DNA of 29,175 nt from CAZGSN01 sp964371655 (GCA_964371655.1 CAYJOD010000081.1:1-29175); one strand, 5' to 3'. Positions 14,944 through 23,255 are shown, counted from the first letter of the stretch. Program-made: numbers and translations. Notes: generated by a model not told the origin, from the letters alone.

Positions 14944-16740
14944 ATGAAACGAGCAGCAGGAACTTGGCGAGCGTTGCGGCGTAACCGAGGCTGCGCGGCG
15001 CTGGCGGTGACACTGAGCGCATTGCTGGCTGCATCGAGTAGTCGGGCGTCAACCATGCCCGAGTATGCTCGCTTTTCGCCGCCAACCGCCGAGCCGAAGG
15101 CTCCAACGGCGGTTGCCCTCGATGGTGTCGGCAATCTGTACGTGGCGGAATCGAGCCAGCGCCGGGTCACCGTGTACGGCCCCGACGGCCTGCGTATCAG
15201 TCGAGTCCACGGGTTGCTGCAACCGATCAGCCTCGCCGTAGATGGGAAGGGACGCGTTGTCGTCGGTGACGGCAAGACACGGAGCGTCGACGTCTATGAC
15301 GGCAAGGGCGGTCTCCTGTTTCAGCTCGGTGCCGGTGCAGGAGAGATTGCGCGGCCGGGAGGGATCGCCGTGGCACCGAGCGGAGACATCTACGTCGTCG
15401 ACACGGCCGCCGAGATCGTGAAGGTCTACGCTGAGGACGGGCGCTGGTTGTTCTCGTTCGGCCGGCCTGGAGACGAAGACGGCGCCTTCAACATTCCGAC
15501 CGCGATTACGATCGATCGCACCGCCGGCGAGGTACTGGTGGCTGATCTGCAAGCAGTGCAAGCAGCGCACGGGCGGACGCAGGGCGCAAGGATTCAGGTA
15601 TTCGGCCTGGACGGGAGCTTCCGAAGAGCGTTCAGCAACTTCGGCCTGGGCGACGGCAAGCTGATCAAGCCCATGGGCCTGGCCGTGGATGCAGCTCATC
15701 GAATCTACACCAGCGACGCCTACCAGAACGTCGTGCAGGTCTTCGATACAACCGGCGTGTTTCTCGGCACCGTGTACGACCTGGAGCAACCGCTGCGAAC
15801 CCCGCTGGGTGTTGCGCTGGGCGAGGGCGAGAAGCTGTTTGTCGCCTCGCTCAATAGCCAGCGTGTCGAGCTCTACCAGCTCAATCCCGCCGACCATCCG
15901 ACCGCGACGGTCACGGCCACCTCCGGAGTGACACCGACGCGGACTGCAACCGTGGCGGACACCCCCGTCGCAACGCCGACGGATACGGCTACCGTCACAC
16001 TGAGCCCGGCGGCGACCGCGACGGCCGTGAGCGCGGCAAGTGTACCCCCCGCACTGCCGCCACCGCCCACCGAGACCGCGACGCCGACGCCCACGACAGC
16101 GTTGCATTGCGGTGACGGCGAGCCCGGCGTCGGCGAGCAGTGCGACCAAGGCGACCGTGCCAGCAGCGACGGCTGCCGCGCCGACTGCACGTACGAGTTG
16201 ATTCCGGGCAACGCGAGCGGGTCCACCTCTACGACGGCACGAGCCTGCTTGCTGGAATGGGCGATTGCGAATCCGCACAATCTCCCAGCAACCGACCATC
16301 ACGGCCGGCCCAGTCGCGAGCAGATCTGTCGCGACAACGACTCGAGCTGCGATTTCGATCCCTCCGCCGGCACCTGCCTGTTCCACGTCGTCATCTGTCT
16401 CAACAACGATAACCTGGCATCGTGCCAACCCGTCGGAGTGGCGGAGGTGGCGATCAAGCAGCCCTCGGCGTTGCGTGATCCGGACAACATCGCCGCGCTC
16501 ACCGCAGGACTGACGCGGCTTCGCGACCCAGCGAACGGAGACTGGCTGTCATCGCCCATCCCGGCGAGCCGCACAAACGTCTGTACAGAACCGATTGGCT
16601 TGCGCGTGCCCATACGCGGGATAGCAGGTCGGAGAGGCGACACCCTGAAGCTGCGCACCGTCTCGCGGTCGCTCCCGGGAGTAGCCGGCACCGTGGTGGA
16701 TGTGGATCGCATAGATCTGCTCTGCCTGCCGGCCGACTGA
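14944..16740 (+). CDS. Secreted NHL-repeat beta-propeller protein with Thr/Pro linker and Cys-rich repeat
   Basis: 598 residues from ATG 14944; ATG 14887 (preceded by AAGGA) would add 19 residues to an already basic n-region. The signal peptide 'LAVTLSALLAASSSRAS' precedes six NHL blades (~50-315), each with the form 'P-G-AVD--G-IYV-D----V-V----G'. Next come a Thr/Pro/Ala-rich linker (~320-385), then a Myxococcus-type disulfide repeat/DUF4215-like motif 'CGDGEPGVGEQCDQGD' (~388-418), then a ~175-residue C-terminal domain with six or so Cys that I cannot name. NHL proteins are recurrent neighbours of secreted multihaem cytochromes in Geobacter-type bacteria, and here the gene lies 35 bp before one. 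It is probably extracellular or outer-membrane associated. A deleted copy lies at 12387-12793. Confidence 0.9.
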   Translation: MKRAAGTWRALRRNRGCAALAVTLSALLAASSSRASTMPEYARFSPPTAEPKAPTAVALDGVGNLYVAESSQRRVTVYGPDGLRISRVHGLLQPISLAVDGKGRVVVGDGKTRSVDVYDGKGGLLFQLGAGAGEIARPGGIAVAPSGDIYVVDTAAEIVKVYAEDGRWLFSFGRPGDEDGAFNIPTAITIDRTAGEVLVADLQAVQAAHGRTQGARIQVFGLDGSFRRAFSNFGLGDGKLIKPMGLAVDAAHRIYTSDAYQNVVQVFDTTGVFLGTVYDLEQPLRTPLGVALGEGEKLFVASLNSQRVELYQLNPADHPTATVTATSGVTPTRTATVADTPVATPTDTATVTLSPAATATAVSAASVPPALPPPPTETATPTPTTALHCGDGEPGVGEQCDQGDRASSDGCRADCTYELIPGNASGSTSTTARACLLEWAIANPHNLPATDHHGRPSREQICRDNDSSCDFDPSAGTCLFHVVICLNNDNLASCQPVGVAEVAIKQPSALRDPDNIAALTAGLTRLRDPANGDWLSSPIPASRTNVCTEPIGLRVPIRGIAGRRGDTLKLRTVSRSLPGVAGTVVDVDRIDLLCLPAD

Positions 16741-16775
16741 ACACTCATTGTGATCTCGATCGAGAGGACGGCACG

Positions 16776-19700
16776 ATGACACCAAAGCCCGTGATTGAGA
16801 GCCCGCTGCGACGCGGTTGTTCAACAAGGCAGATGGTTCAATCGAGCCGTGAGGGCTACCGTGTCGGTCTTCGCATCCTCCTCGCGGGTGCCCTCCTAAC
16901 TTGTTCTGCGATCGCAGCCGGGATCGCCCGCGGCGCCGACTACCCGCACAACGACACCAACGACATCGGCTGCGAGTCGTGCCACTACCTGCGTGACGGA
17001 AACCTTCCGCCTTGGTCGGGGCATGTACCTCAGAACATCGACGACACGGCGACCAACAACCTATGCTGGAGCTGCCACAACGACCTGCAGGCGCCCTACG
17101 TGCGTACCCACTCCAGCCTGTCAACCGGGAACAAGTACGGGGACTGGAGCATGCCGTGCACGGTTTGTCACGACCAGCACAAGCAGGCGCAGTGCCGGAT
17201 GTACGGCAGCTCGGCCTACCTGTATTCCGGGATCTCGTCCGCGGTCTCCGCTACCGAGATCACTCAGGCCGGAGCCGGCTGGGTCCCAAACCAGTGGGCG
17301 GGGATGACCGTGATCGGCGACGTATTGAGCTCGCATTACAGCTACCGCGTTCAGTCCAACACGGCCGACACCCTCGTCGTGAAGGGACCGGTCGATCAGA
17401 CGGTCGTTCAAGTCGGGGACAACTTCGCGATCGTTTACGGGAAGCTCGTCAGAAGCACGATCAAGACCCCCAACAGCGGCGACAGGTTGACCAAGCTCTT
17501 TGCGAACAGCGGCGACAACTCCTTCGCTGACGGCGACAACACCTATGACGGCGTGTGCGAAGTCTGCCACACCCAGACCAACCACTTCCGCAACGACGGC
17601 AGCGGACCGGACCAGCATCATATGAATGTCGGTGGCGCCGGGGGGCTGAACTGTATCGCGTGCCATAGCCACAAGGCGGGCTTTGGACATGGAGGCGGGG
17701 GGACGGGCTCGGGGTGCGGCAGCTCCACCAGCTGTCACGGCCTCCAGAACTCTCATCCCACCCATGTCGGCGGCACCGGATCGCGGCTGTCGCTGGACTG
17801 CGCGACGTGTCACGACCCCAACAGCTTCCCGCGGTTCAACGATGGCAAAGACCTGCCGACGACCACCGCGTGCGACCCCTGTCACAGCCCGGGCGGCAGC
17901 TACGACGGTGTCAATGACCCGGTAATCGGCGCCAAAACCAACTGGCCGGCTGGGGTATATGACGGAAGCAGTCTCACCGCGGGTAAAGAGAAATGGTGCG
18001 CGACCTGTCATGATGAAGCGCCCTCGGTCATCCAGGGTGTAACGGCTCCCAATGTGGTTGGTGATGAAGATGCAGCCACTCCATATGGGACGGGCTACGG
18101 CTTTTACAAGACAGGGCATGGTCTGCCCTCGACCCAGGTTTATCCGTGGACGGCGAAGACCGGCAGCCCTCTCCAGCAGCTGGGAGCAGGCCTCGCTTGC
18201 GATGCCTGCCATGATTTCTCCGCAAAGCACATTGATGGTTTGGCAAGGACTTACAGGACTCCCGGCAACTCGGCAAAATACCAGGCGGGCTACCGGCTCA
18301 AATCCGTGGACGGGAATTATCCCCTTACTGTTCCGCGCAACTATTCATTTGGCGATGGGGTAGACGTGCATCCCGAGGATTTCAGACTCTGCCTTAGCTG
18401 TCATGACTCTCAGGCATTCGCGAATGTCAATCCCAACGGTAGATTCACCAACTTCAGAGATGATGTCGATATACCATGGCATAATGATCATTACTATCAC
18501 TTATTACAGCGTGACACATATGGTTTCGGGCCTATGTGGCAATCCGACTGGAAACAGCCGCCGGACGGCAGAGGTGACAGCAGGGCCCAATGCGTGCAGT
18601 GCCACAACGTACACGGCTCGACGCGCTTGGCGATGGTCAATGACGGCAAACTGGTCAACAGGGAACCGGGAATACGTGTTCTTTATTCAACGACTTCTTC
18701 AGGTGTCCCGCCCGCCCTGACTTTGCCTGACAGCATCTACACCGGATGGATACCCGATGATATCGGGCCCTCGAAACCCTCTTCTACGTGCACCGGCGCA
18801 TGCCACGGAGGGCCCTCAGGAGCTTACTCGTTTTACGATAGAACGCCCTTCACTGGGATAGCAGATTCCGATCCGCCCACGATCTCGAATCTGAATCCAG
18901 CCAATGGCGCCTCAGGTGTTGCAGGCACCAGCAATCTGAGCTTCACGTTTTCAGATTCGGGAAGCGGCAACGGAGTCGACCTGTCGACCTTCAGCATAGC
19001 ACTCTCCGGAGACAAGGGTTATTTACGGTCATATTCATGGATAAGTATTTCTAGGTCCGGCACCCCGAACAGTTATAACATCACGCTGGATCCCGACGCT
19101 GATTTTGGCGGTGCGGAGCTCATGACCATAACGGTCAATGTGAGTGATTTTGCCGGCAACGCTTTGACGCCGCCGGCGTGGTCTTTCATTACTGCAAGTA
19201 TCCCTGTCCCTGCCGCGCCGACAATGGGCGCCGCCACCGCCCTTTCCACAACCTGTATCAGATGGAACTTTGCGGATAACGCCGGCGACGAGAGCGGATT
19301 CAGATTGCATGACAACTCTGATGTGACAATGGTGGACCAAGCGACCACCAACTTGAGTTTCATAGATGAGTACTTCCTCGACCCGGATATGCTATATACA
19401 AGGCACATTCATGCATACAATACTTATGGCGACAGCGGCGCCAGCAATAGCGTTTCGAGAGCGACGTTCTCCGATAGTCCAACGGGGGCCGCTGCCTCGA
19501 AAGGCGCATATCCTGATAAGATAACAGTGTCGTGGCATTCGGGCGGATCGCAGTCCGGTTATCGCGTGTATAGGGATGGAATTGCAGGCAGCGGCACGCA
19601 AGCGTATGACGCCGCCTCTACGAGTTTCGATGACCCAATAGCCGACTCAAGCAATCACGCCTACTATGTATACTCCAAGAACATCGAGGGGGCGTTGAGC

Positions 19701-20243
19701 TCCGGCTATACTTCCGATACCGGCTGGACATCGAGCGGCGGCGGGCCGCAAACGATCACACTGCATCCCTCGGGCATCAGTTCAGCCGGGAGCTGGAGCG
19801 TCGTCGGCGGCGCCTGGGTGGATATACTGGACAGCCATGATGGAGACGGCACGTATGCAAATCATGGGACCGGGGCAGGAACCGACATCTTCTATGCGAA
19901 CATGGATCATTTGGCCTCGTGCACGAGCGTAACCGACATCAGGATATCTGCGTATATCCGGCCGACGGATGGATCAGGATTTGGCAACCCTTACGGCAAC
20001 GCCAATTTTGATATCGGATATAGGACGGGGGCTGCAACAAAATGGAAAGGCTCCACAACGATTTCCGGCAGCGCCGGGACGTATACTCTTATTCAGTCGC
20101 TAACGTACACGGTAAACTCTGATAATGGATCGCTGACCTGCGCTGACATTAACAACCTCAAGCTTGCTGTTCGGCGGTTGTCCACGGGAGCTCATCAGGA
20201 CCGTGTTACCGAGGTGTATGCTGTGGTTACCTATCAGCCGTAA
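16776..20243 (+). CDS. Giant secreted multihaem cytochrome with Ig/FN3 region, copy 2
   Basis: 1155 residues. GAGAGGA at 16762-16768 supports ATG 16776; the signal peptide core 'ILLAGALLTCSAIAAG' starts near residue 34. Eleven CxxCH sites (CESCH, CWSCH, CTVCH, CEVCH, CIACH, CATCH twice, CDPCH, CDACH, CLSCH, CVQCH) plus CX5CH (CGSSTSCH) and CX3CH (CTGACH) span ~66-677, interrupted at ~160-250 by a beta-rich insert. 'CVQCHNVHGS' is of the doubled-CXXCH type. Then follow a bacterial Ig-like domain (~695-810, 'PPTISNLNPANGA'), two FN3-like domains (~813-990) and the ~155-residue C-terminal beta domain shared with copy 1. From roughly 17950 on, GC content and codon use change (more AGA, ATA and AT-rich third positions) compared with the 5' third and all neighbours. 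Likely an extracellular electron-transfer protein. Confidence 0.92.
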   Translation: MTPKPVIESPLRRGCSTRQMVQSSREGYRVGLRILLAGALLTCSAIAAGIARGADYPHNDTNDIGCESCHYLRDGNLPPWSGHVPQNIDDTATNNLCWSCHNDLQAPYVRTHSSLSTGNKYGDWSMPCTVCHDQHKQAQCRMYGSSAYLYSGISSAVSATEITQAGAGWVPNQWAGMTVIGDVLSSHYSYRVQSNTADTLVVKGPVDQTVVQVGDNFAIVYGKLVRSTIKTPNSGDRLTKLFANSGDNSFADGDNTYDGVCEVCHTQTNHFRNDGSGPDQHHMNVGGAGGLNCIACHSHKAGFGHGGGGTGSGCGSSTSCHGLQNSHPTHVGGTGSRLSLDCATCHDPNSFPRFNDGKDLPTTTACDPCHSPGGSYDGVNDPVIGAKTNWPAGVYDGSSLTAGKEKWCATCHDEAPSVIQGVTAPNVVGDEDAATPYGTGYGFYKTGHGLPSTQVYPWTAKTGSPLQQLGAGLACDACHDFSAKHIDGLARTYRTPGNSAKYQAGYRLKSVDGNYPLTVPRNYSFGDGVDVHPEDFRLCLSCHDSQAFANVNPNGRFTNFRDDVDIPWHNDHYYHLLQRDTYGFGPMWQSDWKQPPDGRGDSRAQCVQCHNVHGSTRLAMVNDGKLVNREPGIRVLYSTTSSGVPPALTLPDSIYTGWIPDDIGPSKPSSTCTGACHGGPSGAYSFYDRTPFTGIADSDPPTISNLNPANGASGVAGTSNLSFTFSDSGSGNGVDLSTFSIALSGDKGYLRSYSWISISRSGTPNSYNITLDPDADFGGAELMTITVNVSDFAGNALTPPAWSFITASIPVPAAPTMGAATALSTTCIRWNFADNAGDESGFRLHDNSDVTMVDQATTNLSFIDEYFLDPDMLYTRHIHAYNTYGDSGASNSVSRATFSDSPTGAAASKGAYPDKITVSWHSGGSQSGYRVYRDGIAGSGTQAYDAASTSFDDPIADSSNHAYYVYSKNIEGALSSGYTSDTGWTSSGGGPQTITLHPSGISSAGSWSVVGGAWVDILDSHDGDGTYANHGTGAGTDIFYANMDHLASCTSVTDIRISAYIRPTDGSGFGNPYGNANFDIGYRTGAATKWKGSTTISGSAGTYTLIQSLTYTVNSDNGSLTCADINNLKLAVRRLSTGAHQDRVTEVYAVVTYQP
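17603..17657 (+). repeat. 55-bp tract identical to the right flank of the assembly gap
   Basis: Identical to 12896-12950, after which the two cytochrome genes diverge quickly. This, together with near-identity of 12710-12795 to 16657-16742, locates the missing copy-1 segment. Confidence 0.85.
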
Positions 20244-20372
20244 CCACGCCCAACCGCCCGTTGAATAGCCGGGTCCGATGGGTGACCCACCACCCGAGAG
20301 TTGCCCTCCTGGCAAGCCTCCTCGTGATCTGGCAGAGTAGGCGCAGAACGCCAAGGTAAATCGAGGGTCACG

Positions 20373-21449
20373 ATGAATCGACTGCAGACAACGCGAGATC
20401 GTCGGAAGAATCGCGGCGAACCTGCGTGGGTTTTTCTGATTCTGCTGAGTGGTAGCGCCGCAACGGCGCTGGCGGCGACGCCGGCACAACAGTGCGCCTC
20501 CAGCAAGTTGGCGGTCGCGGGCGAGAAGGCGGCGAGCAAGCTCACATGCCACAGCCAGGCCCTGCGTCGCGACGCCGCGCCCGCTGCCGACTGCCTGCTC
20601 GGAGCGGAGAGCCATTTCGATGCAGACTTCCAGCGCCTCGATGGTCGCGGCGGCTGCGCGCTGAGCGGCGATGCGGCGAACATCGAGGCGCTCATCGATG
20701 AGCTGGTCACGCAAGTGAGCAGTGCCCTCAACCCCAGCCTGACAGCCGCCGCGGAGCAGAAATGCGCCGCCAAGAAGCTCAAGACCGCTGCGCTTGCCGC
20801 ACGACGCCAACTAAAGTGCCACAGCAAGGCGGCCCGCGACGGTAGCAGCGTCGACGCAACCTGTCTCGATCACACCGGCCGCTCGTTCACAGCGATGTTT
20901 CTCCGCGCCGAAGCTGCCGGCACATGTGGGACCCGAGACGACTCGGCGTCGATAGGCACGATGATCGATGCATTCGTAAATTCGGTCGTGGCAGCGATCC
21001 CCACGGCGCCGCTCACGCCGACCCCGAGCCCGACCGAGACCGCGACCTCAACCCAAAGCCTACCGCCGGCGCCGACCTTCACGAGCCCGCCACCACCGAC
21101 GTTTACGCCTACGTCTTGCCGCGGCGATCTGCCGGCGGTCTCACCCCTGACATCGCCGACCAACCTGACCACCCAGGCGATACACGTCTGCGGGCGCAAC
21201 GGGGGATCGAGCACGATCACCGTCTACGGATCCGCCGGGGCCGCTACCCTACGCGAGCCAAGTGGCGGCGGCTGCGTCGGACCCTGCCCCAACCCGGGCA
21301 ACGCGGCGTGCTACACGTTCGACTTGCCGCTGCTGGAGAACACCATCAACTCGGTCACGGTCTGCCAAAACAACTACTCGTGCCCCGTGGGTGGATGCGC
21401 CGGCGCCGACGTGTACGGTGGTCCGCTGCAGATCCAACAGGTGCCGTAG
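20373..21449 (+). CDS. Secreted protein with two Cys-containing helical repeats, Thr/Pro linker and Cys-rich C-domain
   Basis: 358 residues. GAGGG at 20363-20367 precedes the ATG by five bases, and the signal peptide ends near 'TALAATP'. Two ~75-residue helical repeats follow (~38-112 and ~125-200). Each has the pattern 'C(A)--K', 'KCH/TCH', then 'D-CL', an F-rich helix, 'GGC' or 'GTC', and 'D-A-I--LID-FV'. The four conserved Cys per repeat suggest two disulfides; no CxxCH is present, so these are not haem sites. A Thr/Pro linker (~210-250) leads to a C-terminal beta domain with about nine Cys ('CVGPCPNPGNAACYTF', 'CQNNYSCPVGGC'). I recognise the repeat as a recurring module of secreted proteins in this kind of genome, but know no function for it. 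It lies 130 bp after the giant cytochrome on the same strand. Confidence 0.85.
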   Translation: MNRLQTTRDRRKNRGEPAWVFLILLSGSAATALAATPAQQCASSKLAVAGEKAASKLTCHSQALRRDAAPAADCLLGAESHFDADFQRLDGRGGCALSGDAANIEALIDELVTQVSSALNPSLTAAAEQKCAAKKLKTAALAARRQLKCHSKAARDGSSVDATCLDHTGRSFTAMFLRAEAAGTCGTRDDSASIGTMIDAFVNSVVAAIPTAPLTPTPSPTETATSTQSLPPAPTFTSPPPPTFTPTSCRGDLPAVSPLTSPTNLTTQAIHVCGRNGGSSTITVYGSAGAATLREPSGGGCVGPCPNPGNAACYTFDLPLLENTINSVTVCQNNYSCPVGGCAGADVYGGPLQIQQVP

Positions 21450-21559
21450 CTCGACGCAGCAACCGGCGTGGAGATGCGGACGTCAGCCGGACGTAGGGTG
21501 CGAATCTTGCGATGGCGGCGCCAGCGGAACAGGCGAGACCTACATCCCTCCGATTCACA

Positions 21560-21760
21560 TCAACTTATCGCCAGCAAGCGCTGCTTCTCTTCGATTGAGC
21601 GGTAACGAAAGACCCCGCGTTTCGGCTCATCCCCACCCGCAGAAAAAAAACGGTGCACTTGCCAGCGCCGGCACAGCGCCTCCCAGATGCGCCGATCACC
21701 AGGCTCCATCCAGAGATCGCGTTCGGCTTCGTCCAGACTGCGGTACTTCTTGACTGGCAT
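21560..21760 (-). CDS. Small 66-residue partner of the nucleotidyltransferase
   Basis: The start ATG 21760 is fixed by AAGGAG (21766-21771, reverse), which lies inside the end of the upstream gene. Only two bases separate that gene's stop from this ATG, so the pair is almost certainly co-translated. The product (MPVKKYRSLDEAERDLWM...) is charged and has no signal or membrane segment. It begins and ends with a similar 'YRS-[LI]-[DE]-E' motif ('KKYRSLDEAE' and 'FRYRSIEEKQ') and has Trp-rich helices between. I have a general impression of such proteins next to minimal nucleotidyltransferases, but no named function. It may be an antitoxin- or adaptor-like partner. Confidence 0.8.
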   Translation of the reverse strand: MPVKKYRSLDEAERDLWMEPGDRRIWEALCRRWQVHRFFSAGGDEPKRGVFRYRSIEEKQRLLAIS

Positions 21761-21762
21761 CG

Positions 21763-22227
21763 TCACTCCTTCAGGCGAAATTTCACCTTGAGGCGCTGCG
21801 CATCCGCCTTGTCCTGTAGACGTAGCGTGTCGCATTTCATCGCATAGAGGGTTTCGGGCGTGGCGACGATCACCTCGACATCGCCGTACAGGTGGCGGCG
21901 GCAGCGCAGGTCGTCGAATGCGAACGCGTCACCCAATCTCGACATGATGTCCACGGTCAGTCCGTCCGGCGCCACGTATCGTACCACCGGGTAGTCTCCG
22001 CCAAGGTCTTCCGCAGAAATCTCTTCGATCGCCGGATCCTGCCACACCCGCGCCAGGGCCTTTCTCAAGCGGGCGACATTGGCTTCGGTCGGGCGAACGA
22101 AAAGATCGACATCCTGGGTGAGCCGACCGATCCCGAGAACATCCAGTGCGACCGCTCCAACTAGAACGTAGTCGACCGACTCTTCGCGCATCGCTTGGAA
22201 CAACGCTTCTATAACCTCAGGATCCAT
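21763..22227 (-). CDS. Minimal nucleotidyltransferase (AbiEii/MNT-like)
   Basis: 154 residues from ATG 22227; a GTG at 22248 would add seven residues, and neither start has a strong ribosome-binding site. The nucleotidyltransferase core is clear: a helix-turn 'VLVGAVALDVLGIGR', then 'LTQDVDLFV' with metal-binding Asp39 and Asp41, and a third acidic position Asp93 in 'LTVDIMSR'. The length and lack of extra domains fit the stand-alone nucleotidyltransferase-fold proteins annotated as AbiEii/AbiGii-like or MNT-like, several of which act in toxin-antitoxin systems by transferring nucleotides. It is followed after 2 bp by the 66-residue partner gene. No HEPN gene is adjacent, so it is not a classical HEPN/MNT pair. 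Confidence 0.85.
   Translation of the reverse strand: MDPEVIEALFQAMREESVDYVLVGAVALDVLGIGRLTQDVDLFVRPTEANVARLRKALARVWQDPAIEEISAEDLGGDYPVVRYVAPDGLTVDIMSRLGDAFAFDDLRCRRHLYGDVEVIVATPETLYAMKCDTLRLQDKADAQRLKVKFRLKE
21766..21771 (-). promoter_or_regulatory. Shine-Dalgarno site inside the nucleotidyltransferase gene end
   Basis: AAGGAG on the reverse strand, five bases before ATG 21760 and overlapping the last codons of the upstream gene. It decides the short start of the partner gene. Confidence 0.75.
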
Positions 22228-22248
22228 TCGATACTCAATTGCCCTCAC

Positions 22249-22633
22249 TATGGCAGCGATCGGTCTGAAACAAAACCAAGTGATCGGACCGCAGGCGCCA
22301 ACGGCGTGAGACTTGAGATCCTCGGAACGGACCGAATAGTCGCCACATCCCCTATTTCCTGCGCACGGCTGCCAGGCGTTGCGGCGTCAAACTACGCTGA
22401 CGCTTGGGCCGCGCCGGCTTTGCACGCCAATTCCTTGCCCGTGCCCTTGCCGTTGCCCAGGCCCAGTAAGATTGAGGGAAGAACCGTGCGAATTCGGGCA
22501 AGGATACGGGCAAGGACGCCTCGAAAGTGAATTGCCGTGCGAAGCCCACCGCGCCCCGAAGCGGGAGCCCGATGGTTCTTCGGGCACCCGGGCTGCAGGC
22601 CAGCGTAGGGTCTGATATCGGACCTTCCGTCGC
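22249..22633. other. Intergenic debris with inverted repeats
   Basis: No convincing gene. The reverse strand has a short coding-like tail ending at 22352 ('SLTPQRLAAVRRK') with no plausible start. Around 22433-22452 and 22495-22512 the motif CTTGCCCGTGCCCTTGCC is repeated in inverted form, a possible hairpin. A smaller stem is at 22567-22572/22580-22585. Confidence 0.4.
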
Positions 22634-22741
22634 CTAGTTCGCCGCCTTCTGCTTCGTCTTCGCGATGATCGTAAGCGGCATCATCCCTTGGAGCGGATAA
22701 ACCTCGGGGACTGTGGCGAACGCGTTACATGCGAGCTTCTT
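22634..22741 (-). pseudogene. Short C-terminal gene fragment, unidentified
   Basis: Thirty-five coding-like codons ending at a stop at 22634 ('TVPEVYPLQGMMPLTIIAKT...'). The frame is closed by a stop just upstream and has no normal start except the internal Met pair. It reads like the end of a larger enzyme, but I cannot name it. It abuts the retropepsin-like relic. Confidence 0.3.
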
Positions 22742-22863
22742 CTATCCGTGCCACTATCCAACTTGCCGCGTAACGGCTGCGCCCGCCGGTGCATCGACGG
22801 ATGAGAAACCACTACATCTGCAACCGGAGCGGGCGGATCAAAGCCACGGTCGTATGCGGGCAC
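22742..22863 (-). pseudogene. N-terminal remnant of a retropepsin-like aspartic protease
   Basis: It starts at GTG 22863, three bases after the stop of the DUF5678-like frame. It encodes 'VPAYDRGFDPPAPVADV' and then 'GKLDSGTDR', the D-S/T-G catalytic motif of retropepsin-like proteases of the 'LD-GAD-T' type. Directly after the motif the frame runs into unrelated residues and a stop, so at least the C-terminal two thirds are missing. Paired with the upstream DUF5678-like relic. Confidence 0.5.
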
Positions 22864-22865
22864 GA

Positions 22866-23154
22866 TCAGCTCACCTTTTCTGGCGAGGGCAGGTCGTAAA
22901 CCGTCGGCGTCTCCTCAACTCTGGCAATGTAGAAGGGAACATCACCCAGCGTATGGAACGCCTCGGACGCAAGCGCTTCGTCGTCTGGCCCGTGCGCCAC
23001 GACACGGCCACGGTACAAGACCACGTATTCACCTGGGTGGCTACCAGCAAGCGTGATCGGAGCCGTCGAAACGTCAACTCCTCCGAGCCCATCGAGTCTT
23101 CTTGCGAAGCTGCGTTGCGTACCCTTGCAGTTGCCATTCGAGCTCTCCTTTCAT
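22866..23154 (-). pseudogene. Frameshifted DUF5678-like small protein gene
   Basis: One reverse frame reads 'HPGEYVVLYRGRVVAHGPDD' followed by 'ASEAFHTLGDVPFYIARVE', a close match in style to DUF5678 proteins ('W-A---G-VVAHG---DE'). That frame has no start codon. The start-proximal frame (ATG 23154, 'MKGELEWQLQGYATQLRKK') runs into a stop after 26 codons, and AAAGGAG also precedes another ATG at 23137 in a third frame. A frameshift near 23070-23090 would join them. The stop at 22866-22868 almost touches the retropepsin-like relic, so the two were probably an operon. Confidence 0.5.
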
Positions 23155-23255
23155 GACGGAAGTCTACGGCGCAACGATACCAAGGGTCAACCTGTCCGTT
23201 CCTTGCTGGGGTTCGGAGCAGCCCGAGGCTTCGTCTACTCCGTTACCGGGAAGAC

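Noticed and set aside
15049..16428. 459-residue reverse-strand ORF
   Set aside because: Antisense to the NHL propeller gene, whose repeats and signal peptide are unmistakable.
17121..18230. 369-residue reverse-strand ORF
   Set aside because: Antisense to a run of conserved CxxCH sites in the giant cytochrome.
21560..22227. Classical HEPN/MNT toxin-antitoxin pair
   Set aside because: The partner is 66 residues and lacks the HEPN R-X4-6-H motif.
22871..23137. 88-residue reverse ORF starting MATARVRN with a good ribosome-binding site
   Set aside because: After the first ~25 codons it is Arg-rich and unlike protein, while another frame over the same bases reads as a DUF5678-like domain; treated as part of a frameshifted pseudogene.
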